From contig SEMN01000145.1 of assembly GCA_005408345.1 (NCBI GenBank), positions 682,001 through 746,000 of the forward strand: a DNA stretch of 64,000 nucleotides, given 5' to 3'. Numbering within the stretch: position 1 is the first letter of the stretch; each line of letters begins with the position of its first letter. Shown here piece after piece: positions 1 to 14,900 of the stretch. A program made the translations under genes and the position numbers. Origin of the DNA: Macquaria australasica. Its lineage: Eukaryota; Chordata; Actinopteri; Centrarchiformes; Percichthyidae. Below the pieces are notes generated by a model. The model did not search any database and was not told where the DNA came from. It worked only from the letters and a program-made list of their open reading frames with translations.

Positions 1-2700
1 TTCTTAGAGCCTTACCAGTAGTTGGGGTAAAAAAGTCATGTTTATCCTAAGGGTGGTGTTAAAGGACAGGTCATGGGGTCGTTAAAATCCAAAGGTTTAA
101 TTCTCTGGAGAGCATGAATGTACACAGCAAATATCTCAGCAATCTGAAGGTTGGATTGCCAGATATCCTGTGTGCAAGGTCGTTACTTTTCCCTTAGGGT
201 GGCACTAGAGAAACACTCAGTGTTCAAAATGGAAGAGATTCATCTTCTTGGGAGTAAGACTGTGCTAATGGCTACAATCCATGACAATGCATCCATAAGA
301 TTATGCTATTTCTTGTACACTACTGGAAATGTTGATGGAGGTGTTACAGGAAAAGTCAGGAGGTCCCCAAAAGCTTTAGGATTCACCATCTGGGGACTAT
401 GAACACCCACAGCACAGGCCATGGTAAACCAATTAATGGTCATCTTAACACACATCTAAACTAATTACATTTGACTGTATGTCCATGTCATTTTTAGCCA
501 TGCATATTAATCTATCCTTTTAGTGAAGATAAACTTACACTTTTTGTTTTTTGGTTCAAAATTGTTAAATCTATCTTCATAGAATATTGGTCACACAATT
601 ATTACTCCTTTATATTCCGGTCATAAAGCCATACCCACTCCTCGTTTTGTGCAAAATGCATTCCACGGTTCAGCCACCAGAAGCTACATAATATGAGGTT
701 AAAGCAGTCTAAGTTAGACACATGAAGAGGATGTCTTTTTAGTGTGATCCTGGTAGTCATATGTAGGTTTGTTGCTGGGACAAAACATCTGCAATCAACC
801 AACTGAATCTATCCGTTAATTCAAAGGCTTATATACTTTATACACTTTAGTACGTTTGTAATAATAATAATCTCAACTTTATGAGCTTTCAGCTGCACCA
901 GAGACTAGAACTGGCTCAGTTGTCATCAGTTGTGAAAACCAGGCCATATATCCTCACAGCATCCACTGGGAAGAGGTCAAAAGTCATCGACCAGGAGTCA
1001 GCAGACGTCCAGCGAAAGATCAAGGAGGACGTTCACACCTGACACCGGAGACCATCTTTGAACAGAGACACAGGTTACCATCTCCCCACATATACGACCA
1101 TCATGTGACTGAAATTCAACACTTCAACACATTGTAGGTCATGTGACGATATCTGAGCTAGTTCCATTCACTGAAATGCAGCTGAACATCACAGCAGCAT
1201 CCCCAGTAATTATGTCCTCAAGATATAGCTCCAATGCTAATGCAGGAAGTTCAGTGTGCCTTTTATGTCGCCAGCCAGGCAGATGGTAAGGATGTAGAGG
1301 TCTGGGTGGTGGATGGGCAAGTGGCACTATTGACTTTCATGAGGGAGACTGGAGTTTGCATCTCATCACAGACCTGCAATTACTGTTTGCCATGCAATTA
1401 ACAGTAACCACGATTGCTCCCTAACCTTAACTAAATGTTTTAGTTGCCTACCTTTAACCATACCCTAGTGGCTCAGATGGTATTGCAATGCTTTCGGTGA
1501 TAGGGTTGAGTTGAAAGCTCAAAAAATACTAGACAGTAGATCTGGATTTGAGACTTGTCACACATACTCTAAGGTGCTCCAGTAGATGGCAGCATAGTCA
1601 CATAACAGATTTTTAAGGTGATACAGGTAAGGAGGGGTGATGTAGTGAGAGGAATAGTGGAACCCAGTACCCAGGGGCCCAATATGGGGAGGGCCATCAA
1701 AAAGCAGGGAACTAATAGTGTGTTTCTATCTGCATTTATTGCAGGGCAGTAACTGTGCTGAGGATTTCAGGTGAACTTCAGTGAAATCAGGAAAGAAAAC
1801 AGAGAGACACATTCTTTCTTTAAGAATATTGGTTGAATATTGGTATGTAATACTGGTATGTATGATCAGCTGCAGGTTCATCATCACCATCTGCAAGTAG
1901 CCTGTTTTATTATTAGTACTATACTATATCATACAATTCTAAGATGTTTCTAAAGTAATACCTTTTGAAATTTGATCAGTTTACTACAGTGTTTTGATCA
2001 GTTTCATTATTGTGTCAATTACCTTTCTGATGAAAATAAATCTTCAGCAGCATCACAAGTTATATAGTTATTATTTAACATTAGCATGAAGACCAGTTAA
2101 TATCTCAGCCTGAGTTAGTATTTAACATGACTCCCTGTATTAAGACGAGCCAGTCAGTTGGAGAGTGATAGCAGGTTCTAATCCTGTTTGCAGATTCAAT
2201 ATTGGGGCTAGCTTTTTTGTAAATGTATGGATTGTACCTTTAAGTTTCATTAGTTTTATTATGTTACTTCTATGTTGCAACAGGCTCGGCCAGTACATGT
2301 TGGAAACTACTTATGAAAGCCTCAGTGTAAGATGGCTTTCCACTGTGGTCTTATGTCCAGAGTATAATATAGACCTAAAGATCTGTAGTGGGAGTAATGT
2401 TCCATAATGTTGTTAATCATCAGAGTGAACACCTCGCAGTCATTACAGCATGGTGAGAAAAGAGGGCTGAATTATGCAGAGGTTTTCTTAAACTGGCCAT
2501 TGAGGCTGCATATGTGCAGGGCCCAGATTTTTGTAAGAATAGAGTCAGACAATAATAAAAGATCAGATAGATAAGATAGAGAAGATAAATGGGTTTTGTT
2601 CCTATTCTTCCTAATCCCTCTGCCTACATCACAGGCTGTGTCACTCATAAAAAGGAGAAAATGTTAGAGACACCTTGTGTGGGGGAAGGGTGGCGGAGGA
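1..2700. other. Intergenic DNA upstream of slc1a1
   Basis: I see no coding exon here on either strand: open frames are short and lack family resemblance. The composition is AT-rich with scattered repeat debris. Around 1466-1510 and 2147-2195 there are short stretches resembling tRNA A-box or B-box sequence, which may be remnants of tRNA-derived SINEs. The slc1a1 promoter and 5' UTR should lie in the last few hundred bases before 2964. Confidence 0.5.
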
Positions 2701-2718
2701 GAAGGAGACTGTCTCCCT

Positions 2719-2754
2719 CCCTCTCTCTCTCTCTCTCTCTCTCCAGTACACACA

Positions 2755-2785
<31 letters not shown>

Positions 2786-2786
2786 T
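2719..2786. repeat. Compound (CT)n-(CA)n microsatellite in the slc1a1 5' flank
   Basis: A CT run at about 2719-2742 is followed after a few bases by a CA run at about 2748-2786. It lies about 180-245 bases upstream of the slc1a1 start codon, so it falls in the core promoter or 5' UTR. Length variation here could affect slc1a1 expression; that is inference. Confidence 0.9.
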
Positions 2787-2963
2787 CCCTCCCTCACTCC
2801 ATCGCTGGCCATCAGCAGCGTCTGACGGCTGCATCCTTTGCTGTAGCAACGCAGCTCCTCCATCCTCCCCTGCGTCGTCTGCAGCTGACATCCCGACCGC
2901 AGGACTCTTTTGTGTCTCCACGGGGGCCATTGTTTCTCCCTTTTTGGAGGAAAAAGCAACACC

Positions 2964-5900
2964 ATGGACATGATGGGTAACAAAGAGCGACGAGGCGTGA
3001 ATTTCAGAGGCTTGCTGAGGAGGAACTGGCTTCTGATTGCCACCGTTTTATCAGTGCTGCTCGGTATGTGGAAGCCCCTTAATGTCTGCTCATGTACGGT
3101 GAGAGAATGAGATGCTTTCATCCTCACTGATGCCATTTTTTACTTATTTTCATTGCTGTTTATATGTCCATCCCTCCCTCTTTGTTTTATCATTCAGTCT
3201 TGCGTTAGGCTGCTGTCACTGTTGAAATAAATCAAGCTCTTTTGCATCAGCTGGCCACTGCTTGAGTAAACAGCAACAGTAAATGCTAAATGTGTGTTAA
3301 GGAGAACATGCATTGTATTTCATCTTTGTATTTCATGAAGGGATGCAGAAAGAAGGGGTACCGAGTGTGGTGTTGTAGGAGACATAGCCTCTGTCCTCTC
3401 CCCCTATGTCTGGACGTGTCTCAGTCAAACGTGACCAGACTGAATGGACAACTGATGCTGGATCTGATGTGAGGAGTCCCAGCACTGAGCCAGCACAGCA
3501 CAGTGCACATGCTATCAGCAGGTGCTTGGGTTAGAAAAGGGTTATTAGATGTATTTTCTTTTCATATTTCTGACAGGTTACCTTGAGCTGCATGTCCTCT
3601 GTTAGATGATTCCAGACAGACTTAGTAAACACATTTAGAGCGAATGTATATTAAAGGAATAGTTCAACAGTTTTTGGAAATATGCTTATTTGCTTTCTTT
3701 CGGAGAGTGAACTGAGGAGATCAATATCAATCTCATGTCTGTGTGTTACATACAGAGCTGTAGCCAGGGGGCAATTAGCCTGGAGACAGGCTAGCCTGGC
3801 TCCGTCCAAAGTTCAGAACTTATAACTTGCAACACCTCTACAGGTCACTGACTAACACATACTTCATTATTTTAATCTGCATGTAAACAGAAATGTAAAA
3901 ATGTGTTATTTTAAGGGGAGTTATTAGCTGGAACTATTTCATGATAAACAGTGTATCTATCTGCCCAGCACTCCAGTATTGCACGGGTTTCCAGATACAG
4001 TTGGTGAGCGCAGGTTTTGGTTTTGGTCTCTGAACAGGCACAATGGTACCAAACCAACCTCACTGTGACAACAAGACTGCAGGAAGTCACTGGGCTCAAC
4101 TGTTGTTTGCCAAGAAATAGTTCCAGCAAATAACTCCTACTGAAATCACATTTCTGTTTGAGAAGGGATTTTAAAAGGTCTGTGAGCTTTATTACTTTTA
4201 TATATTTTGACTTTATTTATTACAATACCAACTTTGCAGGACTTCATCTGGTCATGAGTCTTTCATGGAATTTTCAGAATGTATGTTTTACAAAGCAAGT
4301 AACATTTTAGCAAATTCTTATTGGAGTCTGTAGAATATCAACTATTTTGTAATGGGCCAGTTCTCTCTGTTTACTGCCAGAGATACTGATGATGTTTTCA
4401 TGTCCTGCAGGTGTGGGCAGAGGTTATATACAGTGCAATAAAGTCTGTCATCCGTAGTTGTTCTTTTACCTTAATGACCTCACTTTCCATGAAGCCTCCC
4501 AGATTGCTTTATTATTTCAAATCAGTTTACTTTTTACTTTAAAAAAACACTTTGCTGTTTTCTGGTCATTTGTAGCTTTGAAAGAAAGCAGCATTAAGGC
4601 ACAGGTCTTGATTTTGTCATAGGACCTAATAGTTCCACCTTTCTTCCAGCTCATTGTTTTGAACTCAACACAGTTCAAAACATCATCAGTGGGCTGGGAG
4701 GAAACTGCATGCTGTCTGGTGCTGATATAAAATCATGGAGTGAGGCTTTATGATTACAAGCATCATAACTGCAGCGGTGAATTGGAGAGAACACTCAGTG
4801 TGAGCATCCGAAATCAGACCCAGCAGCTTCCATTGTGCAACCTGTGCAAGAAGAGTTATGATGTGCTGATGTGCGCCACCTACAGGCAATGTGAGGCTTG
4901 TTAACTTGATATTTCTGCGGAATAAGGAGGTTGATCCTAACCAGATTTCTAAATTAATATATTCGGCAGCAATTATATATAACACCGAAGTTCATTGAAA
5001 TTTAAGTGCAACTTTTCATAAAGTCTTGTACTAAACTATTGGACAAATGAAAACTGTGACCTGAATGTAAACTCAGGGTTTGAAAATGAATCCTAAGTGA
5101 ACAGACCTTATGTGACCAGGAAATTGACTGATTCTTCTAACATCAAGGAGATTCCAAAGTTGCAGTCATTACTGCCTCGTGTCTGTTATATGTCAACTAC
5201 GAACACGTTTGTTATGTCTATCAATGGCATATTTATTGAGGCACGCAAAGGGATCACTCCCTGTGCATCAGGCAGAAGTAGACAAGCATGGTGATCCGCC
5301 ACCCTGCTGATCTATTACTATGTTTCCTGGCCGAAATTCCACTTTCATGAAATCATGAGCGTCAGCTTTCTATTAAATGATGCATTTCCTCTGATTACAA
5401 TGCAAGAAATCATGAAGTTTGATCATTTAAATCAAGCCCTAGCAATTCCTGCTGGGTTTAATTAGCTAACACTACTCCAGCTCTTTCACACTGTGGAGGT
5501 CAGACAGAAGCGGTACATTAATGTTGTTTTTTCACAAAGCCTGTGTCATAGTCAGTTTCAGACTAGTAATTTGAGACTGACTAACTTCCACATTTACACA
5601 GACTTCCTTCAACTGTCAGAGGGGGCGACTGTCGACTGTCATTAACCCAAATACCTCTGCTTTCACTGTCAATGTAAATGTGTTCATTTGGCGGCGGTGC
5701 TCAACACATAAATCAGCTGCCGGATTGGTCTATAATTTTCTAATGTTCCTTCATGTTCATTGTTTCCCTGAAGTGGTAAATGAGACATTACCATCATAAA
5801 TGGAATAATTACTGAATTCACACAAATTGTTTACAAATAATTGGTAAGTGCTTTGCTGCTAATAGATATTGTTCAGGTCATGTGCTTCTACTCTTCAAGT

Positions 5901-8900
5901 CTTCAAGATATACCTTTTTTCTACAGTGTCTGTGGTTGCCATGGACACAAAGCTGGCTGTCTGACCAAGCTATAAAAAATGTTCAACCCTGATCACCTCA
6001 GACTGCAGTGGTAAATAGCAGAGCAGCTGTTCCATTTTATTTTAGGTTACAGGTGGCACAAGCAAAACATACAGTCAAAACTACAGCTGTGACACTCCTT
6101 GCCTGCAGGTGGCACAAGTGTGTTGTGTTGTTTGGCAGCTTTCTTTGACCGTAGGTGGCAACATTAAAATGTCTTCACTGCAGCTAGAAACTGCTGCTGC
6201 TGCTAATACAGCTGGTGGTGCAGTTGGCATGGGTAGAAAAGGACAAAACAGCTCCATATTGTGGAGAATCTGCAGCTTCCCAAATGTGAAAGATTGAGTG
6301 AGTTTGTGAGTGAGTTCTAAGCATGGATGTATAATAAAAACTGGATAACGGACAAAAAGATTGCGCCTATTCAGTCCAATAAGAATTGCTCGCCTAGCAC
6401 ATATGGCAAAAAAAGTTTCTAGGTCTCGAGCTACTTCCGGGGTATGTGCCCCACTGAATATGCGCAGTAGTGTTTGGCCCATCATTGTGATGACATCACA
6501 GATTTTTAAATCGCTTTTCTCGGCTCGAGGGAATATAAAAATAAAACCTCCATGGATCAAAAATTCATAATAGTAAGAGTTATAATCGACCTTGTTTGCA
6601 GTTCAAGGTGTCCTGTCAACAGTTTTAGACATCTCTTTACAATTGTGGTCTATGGGGAAAATGCTTTTTGGGCCGCAGGGGAATTTTTCACTGCAATACC
6701 ACGAGTGACCACTGGGCAAAATTGAAAGCAAGGCTGAGTGGCGGCGTCCTATCTCATTGTACATCCATGGTTCTAAGCCAGTTCCATCAGGTGCTTCACA
6801 TCCACAAATACCAAAGTATAGGTCATGTTTTGATAGATCAGTGTGGTCGTGACATCCACCTACAGTTTGCTGTGTCATACCCGGTATTTTACAGGCATCT
6901 TTAATGGTGGTCTGTTATGTGTGATAACACAGATGGAGGTTTGGAGTGCATTACAAAAATCAGTGAGTGGAATCCATGTGAGGTTTATAGCTGAAAAATA
7001 CCAATCTGTGCTGTGCCCCATGAATTCTGTACAGATGAAACCTTGCTGACATAAAGTGAATTTAAACTTCATTTAAGCAACATAATACCAATTTCAGTGT
7101 TCTTCATGATGAAGTTGCATTGTGCTTGTCTATCCTGACTGACCCATGTATATGCAGCCATCATTGTTGTCTGCTCTGTGTTCCAAGGACGTCATTTTTT
7201 CCTTCAGCTCAAACCAAGAATTCTTCATGGTTTGACTCTGTCTTTCTCCCGATCTTTCAGGGATCAGTTTGGGCGTCGTGGTCAGAGAGTATGCGTCCCT
7301 CTCCCATCTCCACAAGCAGTATTTTGGCTTCCCAGGAGAAATCCTCATGCGAATGCTGAAGCTTGTCATCCTCCCACTCATCATTTCAAGCATGATAACA
7401 GGTAACTTGAACATCACTATTTCTGGTTGTACGCTTAGTGATAATAATGTACTACAATGACAGGTACAGACGTGCACTACAAGAAATGAAGATAAGTAAG
7501 TCTTAAAACTGTGAATTAAGTTCATGTAGACAGGTCCATACTGAAGGTATAAACCATCCCAGTCAACACAATCAGCACAGTCACCAGAAGTTCATTCATT
7601 TCCTGTAGAGGTGAGCAGCAGCCTGGTGTCCCTAGGAACACACACTGGACGATACTGAAGCACACGATTTAATTCAATGTTGATGTTCAGTGCCAATGCA
7701 GAAGGTAGTGTGAAAGTGAAGGTGTAGATGTTGAGAAGGTGAATGGGTGTGTGACGCACCTGACTTACATGTGGTAGAGTTCATGTTCTGTCACCTTAAC
7801 CAAGCGTTATAGTTGCCTAACCTTAACCATATCTTAACCATGGTTTATGTGCAATACGTATGACCTTTCCCGTAACCCTAACCATACCGTAGTTGCCATG
7901 AGCAAATATTTCAGAATATTTGTGAAGATGCCATCTTGGGCTCTGGGGACTTGTGATGAACAATTTCCAACATTTTCCGACAATGACTAAACCGTTCATC
8001 AGTTAATTGTTAAAGAGATTAAATATTAACTGATAATAAGTAATTAGTTTCAGTGCTACTGGACAGTCAAAAATTTGCAGGCCAAGAGAAGTTGTTAGTG
8101 GCTGAACTTATTGAGTGCTTGCTAGCTAGCTATGGCAAAATAAAATAATATTGAAAGACAAAGAGAAATGTAGTTGTGTAGCTGCTACTAATGCAGCTGC
8201 ATCAGATTGATTTTGCTAATTAAAATGTAACTGTGTTTGTTGATTGTGTTGTGCATTTTGTTCCATTGTTTGTCCATGTGAGAACTTGTTTTTTCCACCT
8301 GCATTTCCCTGGGGTTTTCCCCACCTGCGTTCCATTATTTCTCACTGTTTGCCGTAGCTTAGTCGGAAATATAGGGAGGCCTGTTGTAGTTATAAGTATC
8401 AGGCTTGGAGCCCTCCTTTTCCTGCTCAAACAAGCATGTAGAAGAGGAGGGAACGTGTTGTTGCTCTCTCTCCGGTGCAATATGCTGCTCAAGGATAAGG
8501 TGGATGGTAAACCCACCTGAAAGCAGTTTATTCAGCTTTGACTTGGTTATTATTACGTCTACAGGTTCAATTTCTCTCATGTTTTAGGTCAAATAATATT
8601 TTGATTCTATATTTTCTAAGTAGAATCTGATTCCTGAAACAGCTTTGACAGGGGCGCCCTGATGGCCTAGGGGTTCCGACCATGAACCACAATGATCCAG
8701 CAAAGTACCTTTATTGCATGTCATTCCCAACTTCTATCTTTCCTCGTTTCCTCTCATCTCTCTACTGTCAGAAATCGAATAGAGGCTTGAAATGCCCCAA
8801 AATAATCATTAAAAACAGCTTTGACAAAATAATCCTAACTCAGGTCCTCTTATTATCTTTCTTTTAAGCTTTCAACAGCATCTCTGTCTTCATCAACTGA

Positions 8901-11900
8901 TGGACTCCATCATGGCTGAATTAATTTAGTAAAATTGTGAGATGCGGTTGGTAGCTCAGAAAGCTAGTAAGTTGACCTTGAGTTAAATTATTTTGTCAAA
9001 CTACTATTTACAAGGCCTTCTTAGTAAATGAAAGAATCTACGATAGAATGGACAAAAGATTTATGTCAACACACGTCAAAAAAACAGTAATGTGTTTAAC
9101 CCCTTACTAACTAGCTATAAGTGTCAAGAACATAGACAAGTGAATGCTGTTTAGAAGTTGTCAATTTTCATTTCATTCAAAAATGCCTGTAGATTCATTA
9201 ACTATAAAAATATCATTAGTTATATAACTTATATAAATTACTTAACTTAATTTTCATCTTTTTTTAACTAGTACAGGTGAACAAACTCACATTCATAAAA
9301 AAGGATTTTTAGCTTTAGACTACACATCACCTCCCATACCCTACCACACTCACTTCCCCAAATCATGAAGGAACCTGAAAGACCTGCACATTATATTTGT
9401 ATAATCATATACATTTAACAATCTACAAAATATACTGGCAGGTTTAGCTGAATGTAATTATTTAGCTTTACAGCTGCCACAGGCCTATCACAGTGCAGCC
9501 TCTAGGCTTAAATGTTGTGTTGGCGTTCTCATCACCTGTCTATGCCATGAATGCTGGCTGAAGTATTAAAGGCCCAATCTGTTAAATTGTTGACCAGATA
9601 AATTGTCGTATAGTTACATACAAATGTGAAGATTTTGAGTCAGAGTGATTTCATGCGAAGTTCATCAGACTTCAAAATCTCGAGCTTTGATACCTGGTGG
9701 GACGAGCTTGTGGTTTAGGTTTCAGTTAAACACTGTGATTTTTGTCCACAGGTGTTGCAGCCCTGGACTCTGAGGTATCAGGAAAGATAGGTCTGCGAGC
9801 TGTTGTTTATTACTTCTCAACAACCATCATTGCAGTTATTCTTGGTGAGTTGATATTTTCCCTCTTCTTCACTCTAGTTCTCAGTAACACTGTTTTTAAA
9901 CTCTCCTGTGTATGTCAGTTGCCCCTAAAGTTAAGTCACTCAAATTGTGTTATGTAAAAGTGGTGTTTGATATGATACCTATTGTATGAGTTATAGTGTC
10001 ATCACAGCATACTGACCGGTGTCACCCTTTGCAGGCATTATTTTGGTGATGACTATCAAACCGGGAGTCTCTCAGACAGCCGATCACATTGACAGAGCCG
10101 GGACCACACCCAACGTCACAACAGTTGACACACTCTTGGACCTCCTAAGGTGATAACGATGAAGTGTCCACTCATTCAGATGTTGACGTGAAAGAGACTG
10201 CAACCATAGGTCTTTCCCTGATAGTCCCTGATAGTGTCCTGTGGTGATCAGTCAATATTCATTTGTCACCTCTATTCCGTCTTCATGCTTCAAACAAACT
10301 AGTTTGTCCAATATGTCGTTCAACCACATCAAAAGGCAAAATGTGTTTATACTTGTTCTGAATGGCCACAGTCGAATGCGGGGTGAAAAGCCTTTCTTCA
10401 TAGCCCCCTCCTGGCTGAAGTCTCTGTGTCTTTTGCATGTCTTTGTAGTCTCAACGAGATGAATTGCACAAATTGAGAAAATGGCGCACACTTTCGGACA
10501 GTGTCTCCTCACAAGCAGTCTTAGTGTCGCACTAAGTTGTACACATGAAAAGTGACGGATGTAGTTGTGTGAAGAACCTCCGCACACCTGGCCGAATCAC
10601 TTCATAAAAGTGTTTGTGATCATGGAATTGTCTGTTTCAGAAAGTTCCATTAACTCAAAAAGTTAAAGCAACTCAGAAAGCTGTCTCTGAAAGTTATGTC
10701 AACTCGAAACATTACCTCAACATGGAAAGTTGATTCAGCCGCCAGAAAGGGGGTTTCAGGTGCTCTTAGATGATCCAACAAGTACTTTGTTTGAAGCATA
10801 CTGTGGCCTTTAATTTCAGAGCTCAGAGGTTCACATATCCAACTTTCAGTTTCTTGACTTAAAGGCAATTGCTTTTGATGACAAAAATGTACAGCATCTA
10901 CTGAAAATCAAATTCCCTCACAACTTTCTATTGACAAAATCTTTGCATCATTGAGGAAGGCATCTGCAAATAACTGATTTTAGTGTTTTAGCTCCATTGC
11001 CTCAAAAGAAGCGAACCACATTCATAGCCTCTTTATGAATATGAAAATCATTCTCTCCTGAATTTTGACTTACATAAAGAGTTGTTGCAATGACCCATAT
11101 GTCTTCTGTGTCTTTCATCTACGCCCAATCTTGTCTTTTCCCATCAACAGAAACATGTTTCCAGAAAATCTGGTGCAGGCTTGCTTTCAGCAGGTAAGAG
11201 GCTTTGCACATCCATCAGTCATTCCTGTTCCACTTTGTACCCATATTTAGTGTCATTTAAACCTACATCAGGATCTGGTGAGTATATAGTATTTAGCCAT
11301 GTGAACATAACTCTGAAGTTGTGAAATGTGACCAATTACACTCTAGTACAAGACCAAGCGCAAAGAGCTGGAGCCTCCGAAAGTTTCAGGCAACACCACC
11401 ACAATTCCACCTCTAACAACTACTATCATGGCGGTGGTAGAGGTAGGTGTGCACATTACTCTATTCTGTTAATCTAGATCAGTCAGTACCTTAATGCTTT
11501 TGATGCATTGTCTTGTTTGTCAAGCAAGAAAAGTTACACTTGCGCCAGAGTTCACCAGGTATTCTGTTGGTTGGCTGGTTGATCCATCTGCTGCACTTTA
11601 CGTTTCATGTTTCTGCACCTGGCAGCCAGCGTCTGATCTAAATGCATCAGAAGACCCAATAATGAGTCATAAGTAGCCATGGGTCATTGGGCTGTGATCC
11701 TGTAGAGAACATTTGCACAGCTCATTAAAGGGTCTTTAGAGTAAGCTAATGCGGTTGTGAAAGCAGCTTCCTGGTCTGGTCTTGGTTAGCTGAATGAATC
11801 GCCTCCTTGTTTCCTCTCTTGGCAGAATATAACCAGGGACTATAAAATCATCGGGACATATTCAGATGGAATCAACGTATTGGGGCTTATTGTGTTCTGT

Positions 11901-14900
11901 GTTGCTTTTGGCCTTGTCATTGGGAAGATGGGTGAAAAGGGCCGTATCCTCCTGGAATTTTTTGATGCCCTAAATGAAGCAACCATGAAACTGGTCCAGA
12001 TCATTATGTGGTATGTATAAAAGACTGATCCAGGCTTCCAAAGGGACGACATTTAAAAGCTACATGGTGAACTGATGATCATACCTTCAGTTTTTAAAAC
12101 TTGGGACTTCTATACAAATACACTTTGAGTACTTTTGTTTTAGACTGACAAAAAGGCTTTTATGCTCTTGACCTTGGGAACAGTAGTTTAACGTAGCAGC
12201 TTTACCAGCTACAGTTTCAAAGTAGCTTCCCCAACACTGTCTATTACTGATTGTTAGCTTGCCAGGCTAACAAACGTATTGGCAATGCTATATCTCTCTT
12301 TCCCTCTTCCCACTAGGATTTTTGTAGCTAATTGTAACACATTTGGAATTGGCACAGTCAAAAGGAGAAAGTATGTAATAAATTATATTTGAAAATGCCA
12401 AAACCTGACCCGTGTTTGAGGCTGAATAAAGTAAGCACAATAAAACAGCCCAAACCTGACTGGAAACCTAATACCGGGTTGGGTTGGATCTTTGGTAGAT
12501 ACAATATTCAAATAAAAATGTTAACACTGTGCCATGTCAAAAATGTATTTTATCTGTCCAACCAACAGTTTAAAACCCAAGATATACACACTCTCACAGA
12601 AGACTAAGAAAACCAGAAAATAATAATAATATAATAAAAGCTAGAACCAGTGAATTGTTTTGCTTTTTTGCTTTATAAAATGACTTAAATGATTAATAGA
12701 TTATTAAAATCTGTTGATTGACTAATCAATTAATCAATTTATCATTTAATCTGTAGTCCAACTGCACAATGTTTGTTATATATAAGATCATATAAAACAT
12801 TGTAAATATTCTATACCCCAAAGGACCCAAACTGTATGTGTTTTTTCAGCTACATGCCAGTAGGGATCCTGTTCCTAATTGCTGCTAAGATCATCGAGGT
12901 GGAAGACTGGGAGATCTTCAGGAAGATGGGTCTTTATATGGTGACGGTGCTGAGTGGGTAAGCTGTCCCATTACTCTGTATCCGCCTGTTCCAGACACTG
13001 GGATTTATGGTTGGCATTTGGGCCGATTCTCCCTCCAGTGATACAGTTAAAAGCTGAGCTCGGTGTAGGCACTGATAAGGGCCAAGGACATTTAAAACTG
13101 CTCATCCTGCAGATGCAGTAATGAAAGCTTTGCTCATGCCTCTAAATCTAAGTGACACCATTAAAGACTGTACAGTAAATCCCTTCCAGTTAGGTCACAG
13201 GGTTAGGCCGAGGCTCCGAGTGCTCCTGTGACGGCATGTGCACGCAATGTTCACACTTTGTTGTAATGAATGCTTTACGACTATGAATCACAGTGGATGT
13301 AATTAAGCGTTTCTGACATGATCTACAGAAAAAGACTTTAATGTGAAAGTAAAGTCAAATCTCTCCAAATGTGCCTTTTTATAAGCATTTAAAAGTCAGT
13401 TCAGTCAACGACGTTTGAGCTTGTACTCCCTTAATTCAAGGGCCTTCATCACTATGTATGCCTAGGTCATTTTCATCAGAACTTTCATTCTAGAAGTAAA
13501 GTGTGAAGTGCGTTATAGTCATTCCAAAACTACAGACAGTGATCACATTATAAACCAAATTATCACTGTGAAAAATCCACCCTCTTACGTGAAAATGCAC
13601 TATTTACATAGTCGGAAGTCGGAATTTTCAAATGTAGAAAAGCGTAACACTTCTGGGATATAATAATTACATGTGATTATGATTTAGAGCATAATCTACC
13701 AGCTGTCACTCAAAAAAAGAGTCCACTATAATGTAATGTAAATTAAAAATCATGTAATTCATGTTCATATTTCTAAATATAACACGTCATTTAAATACAT
13801 GCGTGTTTGTCATGTGAAGTCCTTATTATTAAATAGTTGTTTCCCAATAATTACTATAATTGTGCATTGTGCAACTTAACAGATAGCTTTAGTTTTGAGA
13901 AACAATATTCTGCTGCAGCTTTTCACTGGGTTTGAATACAATCAAATGGAGTAATAGTTCAGGCCTTGAAAAAAATAAATATATAATAGGCTATATATAA
14001 TAAATCTACTGTTGGAAAACAATAAGCTTGCATGACTGTCAGCCTATACTGATAAAAAAAGAGTATCGGAGAATTCGCTTTCTACCTGATTTTACTGACT
14101 TTCTCTACATCCGAGCCTCAAAAAGGCCATCGTACAATAAAAAGTACATTTAAAAAAAGATTTATTCTTGTTTTTTAATGCTTTAGAGGAATAGTTCAAC
14201 ATTTTGTGAAACGCACACTTAATTGCTTTTTTTTACGAGTAAGCTGAGAAGATTGATACCACTTTCATGTGTGTGCGTTAAGTACCGAGATAAAACCAGA
14301 AGGGCTGTTAGCCTAATTTAGCATAAAGACTGGAAGCAGGGGTAAACAGCTAGCCTGGTTCTGTCCAAAGTTCAAAAATACACCTACCAACACCACATGT
14401 AAATACCACCGATTGGTGTTGGTAGGCATTTTTTTATACTTTTAAAAGAGCCAGGCTAGCTGTTCATCCCTGCTTCCAGCTAAGCTACCTACTCGCTCGC
14501 TAAAAGAAAGGAAACAAGCTTATATAATATAAATGTTGAACTGTTCCTTTAACAACGGCCCCAATGAGAAGCTGCAGTAGAGTGGTTAGTTTCTGAAAAT
14601 TCAAGATAAGTTTGTTCTATGTATGATTATCAGTGATGCTAAATAACATTTTATTAAGGAATGGGCTGGAGAAACCTATTCTTTAAATTTCACCAAATGT
14701 GACTCCCCATGTCATTTTCAACACGTACTACTCCATGAGTGATTTTTTTTGTAAGGAAAACAGTATAAGCACGCTGGGAGTTCATCATGTTGATTATATT
14801 TACATCGTGACATGACAATGTGCAATCACTTCAGATAGCTTAAATCTTCATGGGGCAACTGAATAGTTGATAAAATGACATTAAACTAAAATCACTTGTT

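Noticed and set aside
2147..2195. B-box-like sequence 'ggttctaatcc' suggesting a tRNA gene
   Set aside because: No cloverleaf or acceptor stem can be drawn around it; at most a decayed SINE head. The same holds for 'ggttccaatcc' near 31350.
2589..3136. Several overlapping open frames rich in Ser/Leu or Thr/His, or Cys/Val, around 2.65-3.1 kb
   Set aside because: They are translations of the CT/CA microsatellite and antisense of slc1a1 exon 1.
6081..6570. Long opposite-strand frames in slc1a1 intron 1
   Set aside because: No similarity to a known family and no conserved splice structure; the sequence looks like old transposon debris.
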